Position numbers and translations under genes: made by a program. DNA of 20,078 bases from assembly GCF_000485595.1 (NCBI RefSeq), contig NW_014577110.1:569799-589876 (forward strand), read 5' to 3'. The first letter of the stretch is position 1; the number at the start of each line of letters is the position of its first letter. This stretch comes from Priapulus caudatus. Its lineage: Eukaryota > Priapulida > Priapulimorpha > Priapulimorphida > Priapulidae. Shown piece after piece: positions 16,939 through 20,078 of this stretch. Below the pieces are notes generated by a model. The model was not told where the DNA came from. It searched no databases and saw only the letters and a list, made by a program, of their open reading frames with translations.

Positions 16939-18522
16939 TGGATAGGTTGTGTAAATACACTATACTTGTTTATTATAAATTGCTGCTATACAGTTGAATT
17001 TCTTAAAAACGCAAACCTACCGATAAACACTGGCTCCCAGAATGGCGCAACCCACTTTGTAACGAAAAAGACATCAAGGTCCTTTGATCGGTAAGTCGTA
17101 TCCGTCCACATGTCGTAGTATGGAATCTTATGACATACGCCGCATCGCAGCTGAAAATATGATCGAGGTAATCGGTAAGCCATAGAAAAGTTATAAACAA
17201 TGACATCGTGCCTTTTTATTTAGTGTCTATAGTGACTATTTAGTGTCTATTTAGTGACTATTTAGTGTCTTATAGTGATGACGTGTGTTAGTGATAAAAT
17301 AATAATGATAATAATAAGGGGCAGTAACATGAATGCTAAAGGTATATATAGTATATCCCCGATGGCACCCACAACCTGGCACTGCCCCCACATACTCGAA
17401 AAGCATGTTCTAAACTTTTGTCATTCGTCGTTAGGCAGAAAAATAAGAGAAGCTTTTATTTCGGTTACGATCCGATCCGTGAAAAACACAACGAATTAGA
17501 ACAACCTCCTGATTTTACGCTCATTTTATCTACCTTGTTGTTTGTTTACCATTGATATTTGTTATTTGTTATACGTTGTACGACGAGTACGAGTACGAGT
17601 GTATAATCGGCAATGAAAGGGAGATAACCTTGTGAAAGTAGACGGCCTTCTCGGCGCTTAGCAGCTCGACCAGCTGAGTCTTGTCTTCGGGAATCTTTTC
17701 TCCGTCCTCGACCTCGAACACTGGAAGCACGTAGACGATGCTGTGTCCCTGCCAGCGCGGGTCGGGCGCGGCGCGGTGGCGGGCTAGCATCGACAGGAAC
17801 GCCTGCTCCAACCCCGCGCTCGGCTTCAACTCGATATCCATGACGAGCACGTGATCGGTGCCGACCGTCTCTCGCGCCGTGTTGCGCGCCGCGTTCACCG
17901 GATACAGCCCGTACTTCGCCGTCTGCCGCGCGCCGGCGACCTCTAGCGGGAAGCGCAGCTCGGCGCACGGCGTCTCGTCGAGTCGGAAGAGCTTGGCTTT
18001 GTCGGCGCGGTTCGGCCGCTGGTCGTCGCCGTAGAGCAGCGAGAAGGTGACCTGCGCGCGCACGCGCGGGTAGCAGCGACGCAGCAGCTCGATGGTCTTC
18101 GTCGCCGCCATGTAGGTGTCGCCCGGCGTGTAAACGGCGACGACGATCGGACCGTCCCAGCGACGCGTCAGATCGACGACGTGATGCACGTACTCGACGG
18201 ACGCCTGCGTCGCTATCGTCACGCGCGCCCTCTCGTAGCGCGTCGTCGCCCGCGCGATGCCGATGATCTTGCGGTACTTGTCCCTGCGTCCGATCTGCGC
18301 GAGCAGGTCGTTCATATCCGGTGACGCAGCGTCAGCGTCGTCGTCGCCGCCACCGCGAGTGAGCAACAGCAGCCACATGGATACGCCGACGCAGGCTATC
18401 AGCAGGAGGGCACTCTGCTTCCAGAACCTGAAGTAGCGCCGCCTGGCGTACGCTCTGGCATGTCTGTCCAGCCACAGGTTGACTCTCAGAACGGCACGAA
18501 TCAACTCGACTGCCACCGTCAT
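16074..18522 (-). CDS. B4GAT1-like: GT49 glycosyltransferase, B4GAT1-like, three exons
   Basis: Predicted 445-residue type II Golgi enzyme (human B4GAT1: about 415). Exons are 18522-17629, 17150-17021 and 16387-16074. A cytoplasmic Arg-rich tail precedes one membrane anchor (about 37-55), then a short stem. The GT49 domain shows TIATQASVEYVHHVVDLTRR and WDGPIVVAVYTPGD (106-135), YPVNAARNTARE (207-218), a metal-binding DxD-type motif as DIE at 229-231 followed by LKPSAGLEQAFL, PVFEV (267-271), a CxxC pair at 301 and 304, FWEPVFI (335-341), and YDERFKGYGSNKI with LDGAFLVHEAF (345-383). B4GAT1 adds glucuronic acid that primes matriglycan on dystroglycan; family members also resemble the C-terminal domain of LARGE. 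Exact orthology and substrate are not settled by this sequence. The ATG at 18522 begins the long exon and precedes the anchor at the expected distance. Confidence 0.92.
16511..16556. repeat. (TA)n microsatellite in GT49 intron 2
   Basis: Imperfect TA/TAA run directly left of the long GA tract, inside the intron 17020-16388. Confidence 0.9.
16562..16935. repeat. Long (GA)n microsatellite in GT49 intron 2
   Basis: About 375 bp of GA with scattered GC, GG and GAT interruptions. On the sense (minus) strand this is a CT-rich polypyrimidine tract that fills more than half of the intron and ends about 175 bp before the exon 3 acceptor. The Ser/Leu-rich or Arg/Glu-rich open frames across it are not genes. 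Confidence 0.95.
17021..17150 (-). CDS. B4GAT1-like: GT49 exon 2 (residues 299-341)
   Basis: Acceptor ATTTTCAG|CTG, donor ATCG|GTAGGT in phase 1. Encodes LRCGVCHKIPYYDMW and KWVAPFWEPVFI, which align with the CTPCQAPTNYSRW and PWEPFYV segments of B4GAT1. Confidence 0.9.
17218..17277. repeat. Short tandem repeat in GT49 intron 1
   Basis: TATTTAGTGTC and TATAGTGAC-like units of about 10-20 bp repeat roughly four to five times with small differences. It lies within intron 17151-17628. Confidence 0.8.
17629..18522 (-). CDS. B4GAT1-like: GT49 exon 1 (residues 1-298)
   Basis: Encodes the anchor, stem and the nucleotide-sugar binding half. The donor is CACAAG|GTTATC in phase 0; reading past it gives 19 unrelated residues and a stop. 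This exon is much more GC-rich than its flanks and favours G/C at third positions. Confidence 0.93.
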
Positions 18523-19398
18523 GGTCGACGTCTGAGTTCGTGCACGCGGTGAAGAAACTCGCTTCTCTGGTTACCTCACCTGACGCTTAGCTATGCGTGT
18601 AGATCGAGTGCGACGATTTCGCGTGTTCTAGCTAATTGCTCTACGATTGAACAGCATATCGAACGGGACACACGTTGAGGAGGATGCTGTTATAATCTCG
18701 TGCGTACAGTAAATCAGTCATCTCTTCTAATTAGGATAGCAGCACTGCAAATGTTCATCACGCCAACATCCGACCATTCCATCGCGCCGTATGGAACCCC
18801 GTACAGGCCGATATAACTAAGAGGCTTTAACAATGCATTGCAAACTCGCTGCTCGAAACTGGTTTGGCGAACGTGGGAAATCATACAGCGAGACTGCCAG
18901 GAACTACAGCGCCATGTCTGCTGGGGTTCAGTGACATTGGTTCTAGTATTTCGATGTAAGTGAAACTAATAGCAGAGATGAGCGGCCGCGGTACGTACTG
19001 GAATCGCCCAACCGCAGATCTAGGCCGCCTTGTTACTGACTCTTGTATCACTGAACTTGTATCGCGGACATCGACATCATCCTGCATGTGATGCATCTGC
19101 TGGTCAAAGCCCTCGTGTTCTGGTTTTTCGTTAGCGGGCTTAATTAGTGTTCCGCTTGCTACGCAGCGGATCAGCGGATGTATACGCGTGTGCAGCAAGA
19201 TATTTTTCATCTTAAACAGGAATAGCAGTAGGGATATCCTCATCGCTGGGAATTATAGTTTGTCCCTATCGGCATCATAAAAAGTTACGTGGATGTACGT
19301 GTTAGCATGTACAAACAATACGTATTATTTGCGTAACATCATACAGATTGCACGTCAAGTACCGATAAGCCACTGTTTTCTAGTCTTCCTAAAGTACT
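18523..19398. other. Region upstream of the GT49 gene
   Basis: Probable promoter and 5' UTR at the low end. A minus-strand open frame of 120 codons (19243-18881) starts MRISLLLFLFKMKN with a short hydrophobic stretch and continues with polar sequence (EGFDQQMHHMQDDVDVRD). I do not recognise it and cannot tell it from chance. Confidence 0.35.
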
Positions 19399-19440
19399 CT
19401 GTGTGCGCGTGTGTGTCTGCGTGAGTGCGTGTGTGTGTGT
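19399..19440. repeat. GT-rich microsatellite abutting a hAT terminus
   Basis: Interrupted GTGTGC/GTGAGTGC/GTGTGT run ends exactly at the CAG start of the element at 19441. Confidence 0.85.
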
Positions 19441-19488
19441 CAGCTGCCGTAGCTAAGGGGGGGCCCAAGGGGCATGCCCCCCTGTTGA

Positions 19489-19779
19489 TTGGCAAGCAAA
19501 CAAAATTTTCCTTTGCTCTCACGCGTCTTACAGGGACTGGCCACAATTCCTGTTACTTCTGCATCTGCTGAACGAACATTCTCTAAAATGAGCATTGTCA
19601 AGTCTAAACTTCGTTCTACAATGACCCAGCCACGATGCTCTGCTCTCATTCTCCTTTTCGTTGAACAGGAGTTAGTGAATGACATTAATGTCAACGAATC
19701 CTCAAAATGTTCTGTGCATGCAAATCGACGAGAAGACTTGACTTTGGAATTTGAGATTTCTGCAGCAGACAAAAACTGA
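19489..19779 (+). pseudogene. hAT transposase C-terminal dimerisation domain fragment
   Basis: The open frame lacks an ATG (it opens on TTG) and reads LATIPVTSASAERTFSKMSI, then VKSKLRSTMTQPR and ALILLFVEQELV. This is the hAT C-terminal dimerisation region with the SAERTFS core, closely resembling ZMYM1-like or other hAT transposases. The frame is undamaged for about 96 codons and ends at 19777-19779, close to where such proteins normally end. All upstream domains are missing. Compared with the relic at 3629, it is less decayed and from a different hAT lineage. Confidence 0.85.
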
Positions 19780-19912
19780 CTAAAAGAAAGGAGATAATTC
19801 TTCTTTGCTCAGATTTGTGTTGTTGCAAGTTGGCTCTGATTGAATTTTATGGTTCTGAACTCTTATTGAAAAAATGAAATGCTTTGTGAATAACTTTGAT
19901 ATATTCGAACTT

Positions 19913-19954
19913 ATAGAGCGGCATTTTGGCATCCACCTCGGTTTTTATTTCAAA
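19913..19954 (+). repeat. Direct repeat copy 1 (ATAGAGCGGC...)
   Basis: Shares ATAGAGCGGC, ATTTTGGCA, CCACCT and TTTTATTT with 20039-20078, 126 bp downstream, with small indels. It lies 3' of the hAT fragment. Confidence 0.75.
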
Positions 19955-20038
19955 TCGATTTCAACACTATTTTAAGTAACTGTTCTCTATCAGAGGAGGC
20001 AAAAACAATTCTTTCATGGTAAATTTCGTTTTATTTTA

Positions 20039-20078
20039 ATAGAGCGGCTATTTTGGCAGCCACCTTTTTTATTTGAAA
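20039..20078 (+). repeat. Direct repeat copy 2, cut by window end
   Basis: Second copy of the motif at 19913. The 126-bp spacing suggests a tandem array that continues past the window. Confidence 0.7.

Larger units (their letters stand above)
19441..20078 (+). mobile_element. Truncated hAT element, runs off the window
   Basis: Begins CAGCTGCCGTAGCTAAGG, with the CCGTAGCTA core also seen in the element at 2936, then a G-run and GCATGCCCCCC that can fold back. Only about 70 bp after the terminus the transposase C-terminal domain starts, so the element lost most of its coding region. The right terminus is beyond 20078 or absent, so no target duplication can be checked. Confidence 0.65.

Noticed and set aside
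16469-17094. Ser/Leu-rich minus frame and Arg/Glu-rich plus frame
   Set aside because: They translate the GA microsatellite in the GT49 intron.
18881-19243. 120-codon minus-strand frame as a gene
   Set aside because: No recognisable domain, no splice or expression evidence; kept only as a note in the spacer entry.

Overview
The window is animal nuclear DNA. GT-AG introns split two recognisable metazoan genes, telomere-type TTAGGG repeats occur inside the sequence, and most of the remainder is microsatellite plus DNA-transposon debris. I cannot name the phylum; an invertebrate is the safest guess. There is one 10-N assembly gap at 10056-10065.

Left part (1-7.2 kb): two inverted-repeat (foldback) structures at 834-1053 and 1368-1510 each hold a telomere-like tract in the loop. 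Next comes a complete glutamine synthetase gene on the minus strand. I rebuilt it from seven coding exons between 7112 and 2173, giving 366 residues, with every junction in frame and all catalytic motifs present. Its introns hold three transposon relics: a foldback element in intron 2, a 788-bp hAT relic with a perfect 8-bp target duplication in intron 4, and a 158-bp hAT-like miniature element in intron 5.

Middle part (7.2-15.5 kb): a 779-bp PIF/Harbinger-like element (7812-8590) carries a frameshifted Myb/SANT-like gene. A 142-bp nested palindrome (10517-10658) is flanked by TTA and has a similar terminus. Long TG/TA microsatellites lie around and between these. At 11408-12151, on the plus strand, is an intact GC-rich gene for a small membrane protein with two hydrophobic segments, an internal tandem repeat and four PY motifs (PPPY, LPTY, LPTY, PPAY). 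I do not recognise its family; it looks like an adaptor for NEDD4-type WW-domain ubiquitin ligases. A 443-bp long-TIR miniature element follows at 12369-12811, then about 2 kb of AT-rich DNA and a CA-rich low-complexity tract.

Right part (15.5-20 kb): a minus-strand glycosyltransferase of family GT49 (B4GAT1-like), with three exons between 18522 and 16074 and a predicted length of 445 residues. A roughly 375-bp GA microsatellite sits in its second intron. The window ends in a truncated hAT element (19441 onward) in which the terminus is joined almost directly to the C-terminal dimerisation domain.

The three intact genes show no evident functional link. Glutamine synthetase is cytosolic or mitochondrial nitrogen metabolism, the GT49 enzyme would act in the Golgi, and the PY protein would act on membrane trafficking or ubiquitination. 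I saw no operon, CRISPR array, tRNA or rRNA. The least described item is the PY-motif membrane protein; the oddest DNA is the pair of telomere-repeat foldbacks.
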